A stretch of DNA of 64,000 nt. Source: Diogma glabrata. Its lineage: Eukaryota; Arthropoda; Insecta; Diptera; Cylindrotomidae. Where the stretch lies: assembly GCA_963693315.1 (NCBI GenBank), contig OY856188.1, forward strand, positions 265,727,114 through 265,791,113, read 5' to 3'. Of this stretch, positions 37,116 through 49,581 are shown in pieces. The notes below the pieces were generated by a model. The model was not told where the DNA came from and did no database searches. It saw only the letters and a list, made by a program, of their open reading frames with translations. The translations under genes and the position numbers were made by a program. Within the stretch, counting starts at the first letter, position 1. Each line of letters begins with the position of its first letter.

Positions 37116-38405
37116 AGTACTCAATAATTTCACTTTGAGATATCAATGTTAATAGATTTTCAAAGATAGTTACTTTCATTTGGCTTCAATGTTTTGCTTT
37201 GAACTTTTTCAGATTCTCTTTCAAATTAACATGATAACATTAAATACAGCGAAATAAGGATTGATTCAAAAAACGATTTAGGAAGCCTCTTCTGTTTAAA
37301 GGAACTTCTTCTTTTTAATAATCACAACTTTGCCAACTGTTTCTATTGAATTTCAAGAATTACAACTTCTGTAAAAATACGATATATAATCTGTGCTTAC
37401 CTTATATTTTCCAACTAATCTTATAAGCTCAGAAAACTTCTCAGGCAATCTAGCAACACAATATTTAATCTGAAATGACCTGATTTTTCCAATCCATTTC
37501 ATTTCATCTCAGTATTCCAGAAAACTATGCATAATACCTCTGCATTTAGGGTAAATGCAATTTTTGCGAAATGAATAACAACTTTTGCAAAATGAATCTG
37601 AGCTACTCTTGTTTTGAATAGTTGTTAAATAAAACGTCGAGATATGCTAAAAGTGAGGTTAAGATTTTGAATGTTGTCTCATGAACGAAGTAACCAAAAT
37701 AAAATTACGTTCCTTTGAAGAATTTATGAACGCTGGGTTTAGAAGAAGAAGGAGAATTCATAACGCCCTTGTTCAAATTTGATTTGGTTGTCCAGACAAC
37801 CGTTGTCATGAAAACCTTGGATTGTTTGATATTTCATTACGAACTAGTGCGTAATGAATATACTATGTTACTGCTACCTAGATGATTTTATCATAATCAA
37901 TAATTACAATAATTAAACGTTTTTGATTAAATTACTGTTAACTCTATCATGAGTAAAAATTGCCAATTTAGTGATAGAAGAAATTGCCAATCATTAAAAT
38001 TTACACGTGCAATTTTTAAAGCATCCGGCATGGAAAAGTATTGCAAAAATGAACACTTATTGTTTGAGATGTGTGAAGCACTTGATCGATCATTGCAACA
38101 TTTGGGTGGAAACATCAGACTATGTGGAAGTAGTTTAATATTACTTGTAAGAGATTTCAGATTTTCTACTTCAACATCAAATAATGACAACCGATTTAGT
38201 TGAAACTTGGTATATAAGGTAGGACTTACATTCTGAAGATCAAGAATGCAAAGTGAAGTCAATCTAATCATCAATGTTTTCAATATTTTTTAACTAACAA
38301 GTTGCTAAAGAATTAGTTTGGTAAGGTAAACTTAAAAACGGGTTAAATCGGTAAGGCATAACGATATAAAATATATCCGTCATAAATACCAAAACTAATA
38401 TGTTT
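37116..38405. other. unassigned region between dynein fragment and UGT-3
   Basis: Overlapping ORFs on both strands (37927-38283 minus, 118 codons; 37949-38203 plus, 84 codons) match nothing I know. On the minus strand an open stretch reading IGKIRSFQIKYCVARLP ends at a GTAAG donor-like site near 37400. Too little to call a gene. Confidence 0.35.
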
Positions 38406-39320
38406 TCACTCCGATTTCATTTTATTTAAAATTTTCGTCAATTTTCTGCACATAATATTGATCAATTTATAAAAACTAAAAACTATCAATAAGATCGACA
38501 ATCGTTAAAAAGCCGATTACATCCAACGAATGAAATTGAAAAAAATTCAAATCTAATGAATTGCTTTTTAAATGTTTCGCTCCATGATGGCGAATGAGTA
38601 ATGACATATTCAATCCAGTGAATTCCAGTTTCAAGTGGTGTATTTGGTCGATCGCGATATAACATCGACTCGTATTTTGCTCGATTTGAATATTTTGGAT
38701 CTGATAAAATTGTTTTAATGGATTTGGTTAACATTTCCTCACTCATTTCTGCAAACGGAAATTGAACTTCCCAACCTCGATTTACTACTTTTTCTGCATT
38801 TGACATTTGATCGCCAAATAATGGAGTTATAATCAATGGAACACCATGAAACCTAGCCTCGTTTATACTTCCTAGACCACCATGAGTGATGAATAATTTT
38901 ATGTTCCTATGTTGTAAAATATCATTTTGTGGCAACCATTTTCCAATTCGAACATTTTCTGGAAGAAATGGGAGAGTTTCTTTCTCGAATTTCCATAAAA
39001 CATTTTCTTTTAACTCTCCAAAAGCATGAAGTATCTGTTTTAACTGTTTTTCTGGTAATGATGCACTTTTCATGTTCGAACCTAAACTGAAATATATGAC
39101 ACCATTTGTGGAATCCTCCATCCATTTATGAAGACCATCTGGAAGTGGATATGGTTTATCATTGATATGAATTCCACTTATTTCAATAGTTGATGGAACA
39201 AGTGGTCGTATATTTCCGTCACTCAAATAAGTGGCAATGAAATTAATTGAAACATTTTTGAGCATCTCATCATATGTAGGGTATTCAGGTGATGGAAAAT
39301 ATTTTCTAAAATTAAAATAA

Positions 39321-41680
39321 CACTGGTCTGCAGAAAAAAAAATTTTTTTTCTCCTCATTGTTTTCATGCATGATTACATCATATTTGGTGCTCTTACTAC
39401 GGAATTTAACATGCAAAAAAATACAGCACATAGATTCTAAATATAATGTCCATTTAATTAAAAAACGATATTATTTTAGTAACAACAATTACAAAATCGT
39501 TCCCATCGAAGTTTCTCGGCGAATCGACCAACAAAAATCAGCAAGCATTGCTGCTGACCATTTTCCATTGTATCGTCTTTCAATATGCATAATATCCTAA
39601 TGAAACCTTTCACTATACTCATATGATACGGCACCGAGATTTTCCGGAAAGAAATCTAAATGCGAGTCCAATGCTGTGTGCCTCACACTAGTATTTTTTG
39701 CTAAATCACTGACTTTTCTAAATTAATTGCTAGTGCACATATGCTATTCATAGATGTCACTCGTATCAAACGTACAACCTGTGCCTGACCTTATATTTAA
39801 ATTAGAATCTTTTTAAATGTCAAAATTTGTAAACATTGTCATAATAGAGGATGATAATGAAATTGTATTTAAGAGCTTGTTTTTTTAAAATACTTACATC
39901 ATACCAAATACTTTCTTTTGTATAAATTTGAAATATTTTCCATTTTTTTTAAATAATTGTTTTTAAATATATTGACGTTTAAATGAATTGGCAACTAAAT
40001 TGAAAAGCAAGCTGACGAGGAGACTTTTCGTCCGTCGCCTGGTGGTCAATAGCGCAACTTGGGTATGAAATGAAAAGCCACTGATTTAGCTCAAAAAGTT
40101 GGTGTGAGGCACATAGCACAAAAAATGAATTTTGAGTGACATATTGCATCCTAAAGCTTTATAAGCAGAAAGAAGCTCTCGAATGATTTGTCGGGAGTTG
40201 TCAGCTTTTGTATTACCTAGAAAATTATGACACACTTTTACAAAAGCCACCCAAGCTTTTTTTCAGCTTTGCTCAACTTCGAATTGAAAACTTCATCCCT
40301 CATAAGCTCTCATATTTGCGGGCCTACAAAAATCCCTTCTTTCAATTTCCCGTCACTGATTCGATGAAATTTTGTTTTGAGATATTGAAAGCCTGTCTCA
40401 TCCTTGTTCATAGGTTTCACTAAGTTTTTCACGAGCCCCAACTTTATATGAAGTGGGTGCAAAAAAATTTTGTCACTTGGCGCTAGATGTTCTTGAGATA
40501 CATTTTTAAGTCCAGGTGTCAAGCTTTTCTTTGCGGCCAAGTTTTCACTTTGTAATGTTTGTCTCTTGCGTGACTGTCCCACTTACATAAAAAACAGCAA
40601 AACTTGGTGCTTCCTCCAGTAAGTATAGCGACAACTCTTAAGTCAGCACAAATGTTCCAAAGGTATTGAGAGTATTTTATTTTTTCAAGTAATACCTCCA
40701 GATTTGCATAATTTCTTTCATGTTTGTTGCATGTGCTAGAGGCGCTGATGGGTATTTATTTCCATTGTGAAGTAAAACGGCTTTCAAACTAATCTTCGAC
40801 GTATCAATAAAAAATCTCCATTCGCCAGAATTTTCTGGGAAACTCAGTTCTTCAAGAAGCCCTGCAGCATCATTATAATATACTAAATCATTTTCTTTGG
40901 AACAGTAACTCGTAAAATCTTCTTGTCTTGTGCGAAAATATGAGACTCTTGTACCTTTATCCAACAAATTTCACTGTTTCAATCTTGATCCGAGTAATTG
41001 AACCTTAGATTTTGATAGCCCCAAGTCTCTAACGAAATCATTTAAATCAGGTTGTTTAAGAAAATAAGGTTCTTTTGATGGGCTTGAAGATCCAGATAAA
41101 GCGTATGATGACGAAGATGTACAGGAAGAAATAAAACTCGATTGAGCCTGTAGACCAGAAGTATTTTTATTTTCCATCGTCTCGCTGGAGCTACTGCTGG
41201 AGGAACTGCCTTCACCACGAGGAAATGGTCTCTCTGCAGATACGATGTTTGGATATACAATCTTGTTTTAATTTTTTTTCGAGAATCCTCGTGTTGATGT
41301 CATGAATTCCGTGCAAAACTTACTAAAGATTTTGATATAGAAAGTAAACAATTAAAAGATAAGTTTTCAACTAACTGTTGTAAAGTCACAGGGTATACTG
41401 TCCGCAGGCGCATATGTACTACCATAGAAATCACTTTCGGCACTTTCTTTCTTACTTTTATAATTAGCAAAAACCTATTTCGTATGTATATACATTGTTT
41501 ATAATGTTAACGCATAAAACGAAATAAAAATACTGAAATTTATGATAAGTTGGAAAAAAATTTATATCGAAAAATCTAGACGTGATAGAAAAAATTGGCC
41601 ATAGGGAACGGATTCAGAGCATCAAATTCTTCATATTTATGACATAATTTTTTGAAGGAGGATTTTGTTGCAGACCAGTG
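39321..41680 (-). mobile_element. CACTA-like DNA element carrying an uncharacterised protein family
   Basis: CACTGGTCTGCA at 39321-39332 is exactly inverted at 41669-41680. TAA flanks both sides (39318-39320 and 41681-41683). The CACTG start and 3-bp duplication are the marks of CACTA/CMC-type transposons. It sits in intron 2 of UGT-3 and encodes, on the same strand, a decayed protein (separate entry). The twelve terminal bases differ from those of the foldback elements at 13715 and 15237 only by transitions. Confidence 0.8.
39590..41177 (-). pseudogene. decayed member of the FPENLGAVS protein family (candidate transposase)
   Basis: Read on the minus strand through several frameshifts: a Ser-rich N-terminus from ATG 41177; DLNDFVRDLGLSKSKVQLL and SRLKQ; DFTSYCSKENDLVYYNDAAG; EWRFFIDTSKISLKAVLLHN then GNKYPSAP; STKFCCFLCKWDSHARDKHY with a Cys-x2-Cys pair; KIFLHPLHIKLGLVKNLVK; KLKEGIFVGPQI; HLDFFPENLGAVS; and ERRYNGKWSAAMLADFCW. 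I remember this order from a protein family common in insect and Hydra genomes that has no assigned function. Stops and frameshifts show this copy is dead. Its place between terminal inverted repeats makes it the likely mobility protein; that is inference. Confidence 0.72.
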
Positions 41681-42461
41681 TAATTTTTTGTTTTTATTTT
41701 TCCTACTCAGTTTTACGTATATTACTTATATAGAAATTTCTTTGTTTTCCATGTGAAATCAGTGAACAAAAAATTGTATCCATAGCGTATAAGAACGCGC
41801 CTAACACTTTACTTTTAAATGACAGTGGATGAGAAAAACCCAAAAGTGGATGTGAAATATATGCGTTATCAAAGGATTACCAGTTTCGCCATATACCGCT
41901 GGATCAAATGATGCAAATGTCACTGTTGGACATTTGAAATGAGCTCCCAATCCGAGCAATTCATATCCAAACATACCTTCAACTATCACTAAATCAAATG
42001 TTTCGTCTTGCATTATTTTTTCACACTTGAGTCAATCAAAACACTTTCTTGGCAACTGACGTAAAGATCTATAAAAACCGGCATATTTTTATAAAATCAA
42101 AAATACTGGCAGTAGTTTTTCTGAAATGTGAAATAAAAGCTGTAAAATTTTAAATTTATTAAAAAATTATTAAAATTTGATTGTGTACACGAATGATATA
42201 GTTACATTGAGCAATATCTGGGACATAAATCTGTCGATAGTTTTTTAAAGTAGTTTTAGATGCAAATGAAGTAAAAACGGTTACATCATGTCCATGCTCT
42301 GCTAGCCCGCGAGTCAATCCTTCCACTACTAAAAAATGTGACGGACTTTTTGTTGGAAAAGCACACAAAATTTTAAATGAACTAACATCTATAAAAAAAC
42401 TTGTACTAACTACTATCAAAGTCACTAACGATAATAAATTCATGTTGAGTTTAAAATATTA

Positions 42462-42480
42462 ACTAAAAAGTATAAAATAT
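42462..42480 (-). promoter_or_regulatory. UGT-3 relic core promoter
   Basis: TTAGT at 42466-42462 stands where UGT-1 and UGT-2 have TCAGT, again 21 nt before the ATG, with a TTTTATA-like box just upstream. Confidence 0.4.
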
Positions 42481-42596
42481 TTATTCTTGAAGAAATGATA
42501 CTTGCTTATCGAACTTACAAATCAAACTTACACAATAACAAGTGATTTTATATTATCAAACCAGATACAAGAGCGATGATTGGACACATTTTTATC

Positions 42597-42639
42597 AGAT
42601 GTAAAATAATCAGTAAGCTTTACTGATTATTTTACATCT
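42597..42639. repeat. perfect 20-bp hairpin upstream of UGT-3
   Basis: AGATGTAAAATAATCAGTAA, loop GCT, then the exact inverse. No mismatch in 20 bp. Confidence 0.95.
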
Positions 42640-42787
42640 AATATTTACTTTACTTATTTACTTCTTTTGTCACAAATAATGAATAGCAATTTTATTTAGT
42701 CAACATTATAAGTCAGAATACATAAAGATACTCAAACTCAACCGCTAAGAAATCAAAACTTCGATCTGTGTTTAGACTTAATATATA

Positions 42788-43866
42788 TAATAGTATATTC
42801 TTCAACGATGCCGAAAACAACATATTTTGAAGCGAGAGAACAGTTTATCAGCCGAGGTTGGTAATGGTCGTGAGATTAAAAATATGATTTTCGGCGAGTA
42901 GAAGACTGTACTTTTTCTAATACTTTTTAAAAATTATTATTAATTATTAAACATTTTCATTTATAATTACATACAATTCTAATTTTAAAACATACAAACA
43001 TCCAAACAAAATCTTTAAATTTATATTTCTGCTATTAAAATATAGATGACTCAATATGAATAAATTATCCAATTTCTATGTCATAAATAAAACCGTCTTT
43101 AGTTACTAGCCTGATTGTCTTTTCGTACAAAAAAATCGTCAATACATATACATATTTTTATTCTATTTACACTACAAAATTCTATATTTTTATTCTTTTT
43201 GGTCTATAAAGTCCCTAAAATCATTAAATAACACATCTTTAAAGGTTTATTGTTTTTTGCATTTCGCGTCTAGTAGGCTTATAACTAAAGACGGTTTTGT
43301 AATAAACAAAATCAAATTTAAAAATTTTATTATTATTTTAATAAAAACAACAGTTTTGATTTAGTTTTTGTATGGGGATGACGTTACGAAAATGCCTGAT
43401 ATATTTCAAAACCACGTAAATAAATAAATGTTTTTCGTTTTTCTTAATAAATAGGTGAAATAATTTTTTTTTTAAATATCTTAACACCAACTGTTTGTTA
43501 CCATACTATTTAAAAAGAATATATGAATATAAGCTAGTTCACTATTATTATTTTTACATTTTTAATGTAAATTGTCCGTAAATAGTTCAAAAATAAATTA
43601 ACGTCATCTTCCCAAAAGAGATAAATTAACACTAACATAATTATTTCATTCAATCAATTGACTCTCTTAACGGGTATTCTTGGATGGTTTATTCTAGTTA
43701 AGAAATTAGAAAATAGATGGCTTTTAAAAAACCACTTTCGTCACTAGGTACGAAAGTAATTTGTATAGGTTTTCTTATCACTGGTGACGAAAAAGAAATA
43801 TTCGATGCAATGAACAAACATCAAACAAGATTTTTTAAGTTGGGTAGTAGAAAAAGATTTTTTTAA
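42788..43866 (+). repeat. repeat R2 copy 2 (uninterrupted)
   Basis: Aligns to 17826-20440 without the repeat E insert. Same left hairpin with GCCGAAAACAACATATTTTG and same right end GTAGTAGAAAAAG. About 1.08 kb, no coding sequence. Confidence 0.75.
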
Positions 43867-44457
43867 ATAAATCTGTTATGGTGAAAAAAAATTGACAACT
43901 TTTACAATTTTTTCATAGACGTTTAACGTGAATCGATTTAAATAACTTCTAAGAAAACCTGTCCATTTAACGTTCAATAATTTTACTTAAAAACACAACA
44001 TTAAAAACCTAATTTCTGCCGATTGTTTGTTTAGTTCAAATAATTCTGAGAAAACCTCTTTACTTAACCTAAATTTTTTTAGGGTTCCGTTTTTTATACG
44101 GAACACTATTGGTGAGAGTAAAACGAGTTTTTCACAATATATCGATTATCTCGTAAACTATAAATGCTATGAACTTAGGGTGACCAGACGTCCTCTTTTA
44201 AGAGGACAAGTCCTCTTTTGAAGCCAAAAAAATGTGTCCGGTATCTTTTTTCAAAATAATGCATTTTGTCCTCTTTTTGGCCATTCATCAAACATAAATC
44301 GTCAAACTTCTTAGATATTTATCTTAGATCTGGCACTTGGCAATACAAAATGCATTTGAAAATAATAATTTATTATATTATTATTATGATATATATTATT
44401 TGTATTTTAATATTATTGAAATCACAAATTTTGTTTCAATTTTAACAGATGGTAGTA

Positions 44458-44989
44458 CCCTGGTTAAATATTCCAATTCAAACCTATTGAATCCTATTAA
44501 ATCCAATATATTTTCAATAGAATTAAATCGGATTGAATTTGATTAATAGGAAGACTTCGATCTACGAATTAAAATTCAATCGGAATGAATGGAATTCAAC
44601 AGGAAAAGAGGTTCTATAGGATTCTAATAGAAATTTCCAATTGAATTTCAATCGGAAATTAAGAGATTCAATAGGAAAAAGGAACTTGGAAAAAAAATTA
44701 AACAATCTTATGAATTTAACAGGATTTAATTGGAAAAGCTTTAATAGGAGAATAGGATTAATCGGAATTCTGCAATGGAAATTTCCAAATAATTCCTATT
44801 TATATACATTTCCTATAAAATCCTATCTATTCCGGTTGAAAAATAAAATAGAGATATTTAACAGGAATGAATAGGATTGTATTGGAAATATATTTTTTGA
44901 ATAGGAATTAATTGAAAATTCCGAATGCAGAATTCGAATAATTCAATTCATTTTTTTCATTTGGTTTCAATTGGAATGTTTAACCAGGG
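44458..44989. mobile_element. MITE nested in the hAT element
   Basis: CCCTGGTTAAATATTCCAATT at the left end faces AATTGGAATGTTTAACCAGGG at the right (one mismatch). TA flanks both sides. 532 bp; the interior is a low-complexity mix of AATAGGA, TTGAAT and GGAATT words with no coding capacity. Confidence 0.88.
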
Positions 44990-45730
44990 TATTCAAGGTA
45001 ATCAAGGTAATCAAAAACTATTATCTGTCTTGTTACAATATTTTAAAAAAGAAACAGGATCAATATCAAAGTAGTTTAGCACTTAGCAAAGTAGTACACT
45101 AAAAAAACCATGTTCTATTTCCAATCGAAATGCATTTGTCTCAACTTCACCGTGCTGGCAGATATGGCGAATAGAACTACGAAATTGTTTTAACAACTGT
45201 ACCATTATAGAACGATGTAATTGAGACAGTCACACGTAATACTTATATGAAAATAAAATTTAGTTCAATTTATCTCAAATACTTCAATTTTAAAATGAAA
45301 AATTCATGATAAAAGGCCAACGAAAATTTTTTTCATGGAAATAGTTATTAACTTTATTCAACTACTGTTATATTGGATATAACACTTTATATTTAAAATA
45401 AACGTCATGCCGTTGTTAGGAAAATGTTTTCATGTAGTTGTCCCAATCACAGTGAAATTGTTTGCAAATATTTTTTCTTTGTTTGAATAATAAGCTGCCA
45501 ACTTCCAGATAAGGTTATCATTACTTCAATTTTTTTTTTCAGTGTAGTATTAATGCACTTAAAGATGAAACTGCTAGTACTATATTTGAATTTATATCCT
45601 CTATTTAAGTAAAACATGATATATCTGCTAAATGCACAGCTGTGTCGGATGATAATTGTAACACAATCTTTGACGGACAACACCGTACAGGTACAAATAA
45701 TGTGTTTTTCAAATTGTAGTCAAATGATCT

Positions 45731-46020
45731 ACCCAATTTAATCGCAATAGGATGCCCTGTCCATATTCTTCATTACAACGTACAGTTTGAATTCGATGGA
45801 CTACCAATAGCTTTAGGACAGTTTTTTCAGTTGAGGCTGGACGTGCTAAGAAACTAAGCAAATTTTATAAGTTTGTGGACATCGCGTACAAACAGTTGCT
45901 CAGTCATTCAAAAACTCGGTGACTTTCATTACTCCCGTGTGTCCAACGCGTACGGGAAATATATGATGGTTTAAAATCTAAGTTCATTTCAATAGACAAT
46001 AGCGAAAATTATTTTAAACT
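45731..46020 (+). pseudogene. hAT transposase remnant
   Basis: LIAIGCPVHILH (about 45740) is the Cys-His motif of hAT transposases. VDIAYKQLLSHSKTR (about 45875) and RVREIYDGLKSKFIS (about 45940) follow in the usual order, with a stop where Trp is expected after TR. Upstream parts are unreadable. Non-functional. Confidence 0.75.
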
Positions 46021-46354
46021 AGTGAAAAAAACCCACAAAAATAGAATTGAATCTGCATGCAAATAAACTTTATGGTATCGTAGGAAAAAAGTTTTTCATT
46101 GTGCATGCATTCTAACATGGCATAAATGTAATTTTTTTTTTGAACAATTTTTTTTTCTCAGCTGGGAAATGAAGTAAACCTTTTCTGATAAGTTTTAAAA
46201 ATATTGACCCCACCCCCTCTTCCAATAAAAATTTGTCCTCTTTTTTGTAATGCTCGATCTGGTCACACTATATGAACTTAAAATTTGAGGTACGTGTAAA
46301 ACTAATCTGTCCTCATAAAATGACGGATACAAATTAAACTAAAGTCGTTTGGTT

Positions 46355-48525
46355 TACAGGGGTACGATGTGAGACCTTTGAGAAAATACATTTTTTTATA
46401 GATTTAAGTAGGGAATCATATGAAAGGACTTCATTTTAGTATTCCTTAAAAGTTTATTTTGGAATTTTACACCTCACCATTTTTTGTATAATTTTGAATA
46501 ATGACGTTTTTTTGGTATTTTCTTACCTCGATTAGCTCCGAACTTAACTGATCGAAAATTTTCAAATGTATTTGGAATGATAGAATAATTAGTAAGTTTT
46601 TCATAAAAAATATATAAGAGTGTCATATTTTCATAATGAGATTTATTAAGGGGGTGGAAATGAGAAGGGGTAAACACACTATATAAAATGTGGTTAAGTG
46701 GGATGTCATTTGAAAGAGCACCTAATATAAAAAACAAAGCAATTTTTTTTAGAATTTTGCGATGCATAGTTTTTGAGTAATTGTCAAAAGAGGGCGACTT
46801 TCAGACCGTTCCCCGCCCTACGTTTCGACACTGATTGACAGAAAAATTTGTAAAAATTCACAGAGCTAGGAAATTTGGTAAATTTTGTATGAAAACTATA
46901 GCAAAGTCTCTATAGCAAAAATAATTATGTTTCTGTGTGCTTAGGAGACCAGGGTAGAGAGGGTAAAAAAACTTTTTTTGACCCAAGCGAGTACGGTGTC
47001 GTTTAAAAGAGCACCTAATTTAGAATTCAAAGAGCTAGGAAATTTGGTAAATCTTGTATGAAAACTATAGCAAAGTCTCAAATAATTATGTTTCTGTGTG
47101 CTTAGGGGATCGGGGTAGAGAGGGTAAAAAAAATTTTTTTTGACCCAAGCGAGAACGGTGTCGTTTGAAAGAGCACCTAATTTAGAATTTGTTGCACTTT
47201 TTTTTTAAATTTTGCGGTGCCCATTTTTTGAGTTATATTCAAAAAAGTGCAAAATTCAGACCGTTTCCCCCCATACGTTTCGACACTTTTTGATAGAAAA
47301 ATTTGTAAAAATTTACAGAGTTAGGAAATTTAGTAAATTTTGTATGAAAACTATAGCGAAGTCTCCAGTAACTATATTTCAGTGTGTTTAAGGGACCGGG
47401 ATAAAGGGGGAAAAAATACTGTTTTTGACCCAAGCGAGAACGGTGTCATTTGAAAGAGAACCTAATATAGAATTTTGCGGTGCCCAGTTTTTTAGTTATC
47501 GTCAAAAAAGTGCAAAATTCAGACCGTTTCCCTCCATATGTTTCGACACTAATTGACAGAAAAATTTGTAAAATTTCAGAGTTAGGAAATTTGGTAAATT
47601 TTGTATGAAAACTATAGCGAAGTTTCCAATAATTATATTTGTGTCTGTTTAGGGGACTGGGGTAGAGAGGGTTAAAAAAAAGTAATTTTTGACCCAAGCC
47701 CCAACTTGCTTGGGGTGGGGTGTCATTTGAGGTCAAAAATTTAGGGGACCGGTGTAGAGGGGTTGAAAGAAACTGTTTTTGACCCAAGCGAGTTGGGTGT
47801 CATTTGAAAGAGCACCTAATTAAGAATTCGTTGCAATTTTTTTTAGAATTTTTCGGTACCCAGTTTTTGAGTTATTATCAAAAAATGGCAAAATTCGGAC
47901 CGTTCTGCCCATACGTTTCGACACTCATTGACAGAAAAATTTGTAAAAATTCATAGACTTAGGAAATTTGGTAAATTTTGTATGAAAATTATAACGAAGT
48001 CTCAAATAATTATATTTCTATGTGTTTAGTGGACGGGGGTATAGAGGGTAAAAACACCTTTTTTGACCCAAGCGAGTGGGGTGTCATTTGAAAGAGCACT
48101 TAATTTAAAAATAATTGCAATTTTTTTTAGAATTTTTGGGTGCACAGTTTTTGAGTTATGGACGAGAAAGTGCAAAATTCAGATCGATCCGCCCCCTACG
48201 TTTTGACGATGATTGACAGAAAACTTTGAAAAAATTCACAGAGACAGGAGTATTGGTAAATTTTGAATGAAAATCATAGCGAAGACTCAAATAATTATAT
48301 TTCTGTGTGTGTTTATGGGATGGGTGTGGGAAGAGTAAAAAAACCATTTTTGACCCAAATGAGTGGGGTGTCGAGAAATATTACAATTTTTTTAGAATTT
48401 TACAATGCACAGTTTTTGTGTTATTGAAAAAATAATATTTTTAGTATGTAGCCTCTCCACCCCTTAAATTTCAACACTTGATTGACCGAAAAAATAATCA
48501 AATTTAATCCATTTACAAACTGGTG
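46355..48525 (+). repeat. repeat X copy 2 with ~280-bp tandem units
   Basis: The left part matches 33794-34250 inverted. A block beginning CAGACCGTTYCCC and containing TTTCGACACTGATTGACAG, TTGTATGAAAACTATAGC and GACCCAAGCGAG then recurs at 46801, 47258, 47520, 47896 and 48179 (variants), with one extra partial unit at 47028. The right end TTTACAAACTGGTG before TAA recalls the CACTRG ends. ORFs here are chance frames in the repeat. Confidence 0.8.
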
Positions 48526-48528
48526 TAA

Positions 48529-49581
48529 TTGAATCTTTTTTAAGTTACCATAAACATCTATGGATAATATTTAACCTGAATTAACATTTTTTTTGCCATT
48601 TTTGATCAATGTAGATTTGATTGTAATTTACTATTGACATTTACGATTAAACATTTATTTTGTTATGCGTCTATGGTCTGGAAATATAAGGACATTACAA
48701 CACAACTTTTTGTCAATAATTTTTGATATTGTGTTCTTTCACATTCACGGAACCTTTGACGAGCGAATTTTATTGGCACTTGTCTGACTTTTTTTTCTAA
48801 ATATACAACTTTTGCGCAAACAACTATATTTCTGACAATTTTTTTCAACTTCTCGGTTCCAATTAATCATAACTAAAAATAAGTAATATAACATAACATA
48901 AGGATTCAACTCATAACATCTTAATTGAACTTATTAGGCACATGCGCATTAGTTTGGATTCACTTTTTTTGTAAACTTTGCCTTGAAAAATTAAATATAG
49001 CATTAAAAACTTACAAAATAAGTTACTATTATTGCGAATTAGGAGTAAGAACGATATTTTTTTATTTGTACTTCTCTGTGTAGGAATGTTATATTTTTAA
49101 TCTTATTCTCTCGGAAAAAACGAAGCATAAATGACTGATATAAGATGCCTTTTAAATTCTGTTTACTAAACTTTATTGCGTCCAACCCTGTTGTTTTAAA
49201 TTATATTATTTATGTTAGTGTGAGCAAGATATAACTGCACTTTCATCCATCCAACATGAAATATTTTCAAAGTTCGTAATAGAATCGTAAAATATTTGTT
49301 CGTAGCCTGAAATTAGTTGAGAAATACTGATCTAGATGGATCCGAAACATTCAAGGCATTTCAAATATTTATGCAATCTTTTGGATGATCAGCATAATTC
49401 GCTTGGTTGGAATATTACGGTATGTTTGTGGAGAATTTCTCTACAATATTAGTAAAATTTGACACAAACCATTGGAAGTAAAACACCGTTTCGATCGGAT
49501 AAGGTTTTGTAAAGAGCGGTGGTAATGTTTTTTTGGTTTTCGAAGATTTCTTCAACTCAAAAACCAATCTTTGATTAATTG
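48529..49581. other. AT-rich intergenic, nothing recognised
   Basis: No coding motif or repeat could be supported. Confidence 0.45.

Larger units (their letters stand above)
38406..42443 (-). pseudogene. UGT-3, UDP-glycosyltransferase pseudogene
   Basis: Same exon plan: 42443-42206 (238 bp), 42139-41726 (414 instead of 421 bp) and 39305-38406 (900 instead of 892 bp). Exon 2 has one-base losses in GATTTTATAAAAAT (about 42090) and in the A-run of the KKIM codons (about 42015), plus further indels near 41865 and 41735. Exon 3 has a 7-bp insertion near 38600 and a one-base gain near 38495, destroying the membrane anchor. The signature LFITHGGLGS ... GDQMSNAEKVV is still readable. Intron 2 (39306-41725) holds a 2,360-bp mobile element; without it the intron would be 57 bp, as in UGT-2. 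Confidence 0.93.
44176..46270 (+). mobile_element. hAT transposon, 8-bp target duplication
   Basis: TAGGGTGACCAGA at the left faces TCTGGTCACACTA at the right (one mismatch in 13). TATGAACT stands on both sides (44168-44175 and 46271-46278), the 8-bp duplication of hAT elements. Subterminal GTCCTCTTTT blocks occur near both ends. It contains a decayed hAT transposase and a nested MITE. Confidence 0.9.

Noticed and set aside
44075..44110. GGTTCCGT ... ACGGAAC hairpin as a terminator or MITE end
   Set aside because: Short stem with no partner end or target duplication found nearby.
46474..48347. Short ORFs on minus (46474-46767, 47239-47433, 47446-47787, 48156-48347)
   Set aside because: They are the same frame repeated in tandem units of repeat X and resemble no protein.
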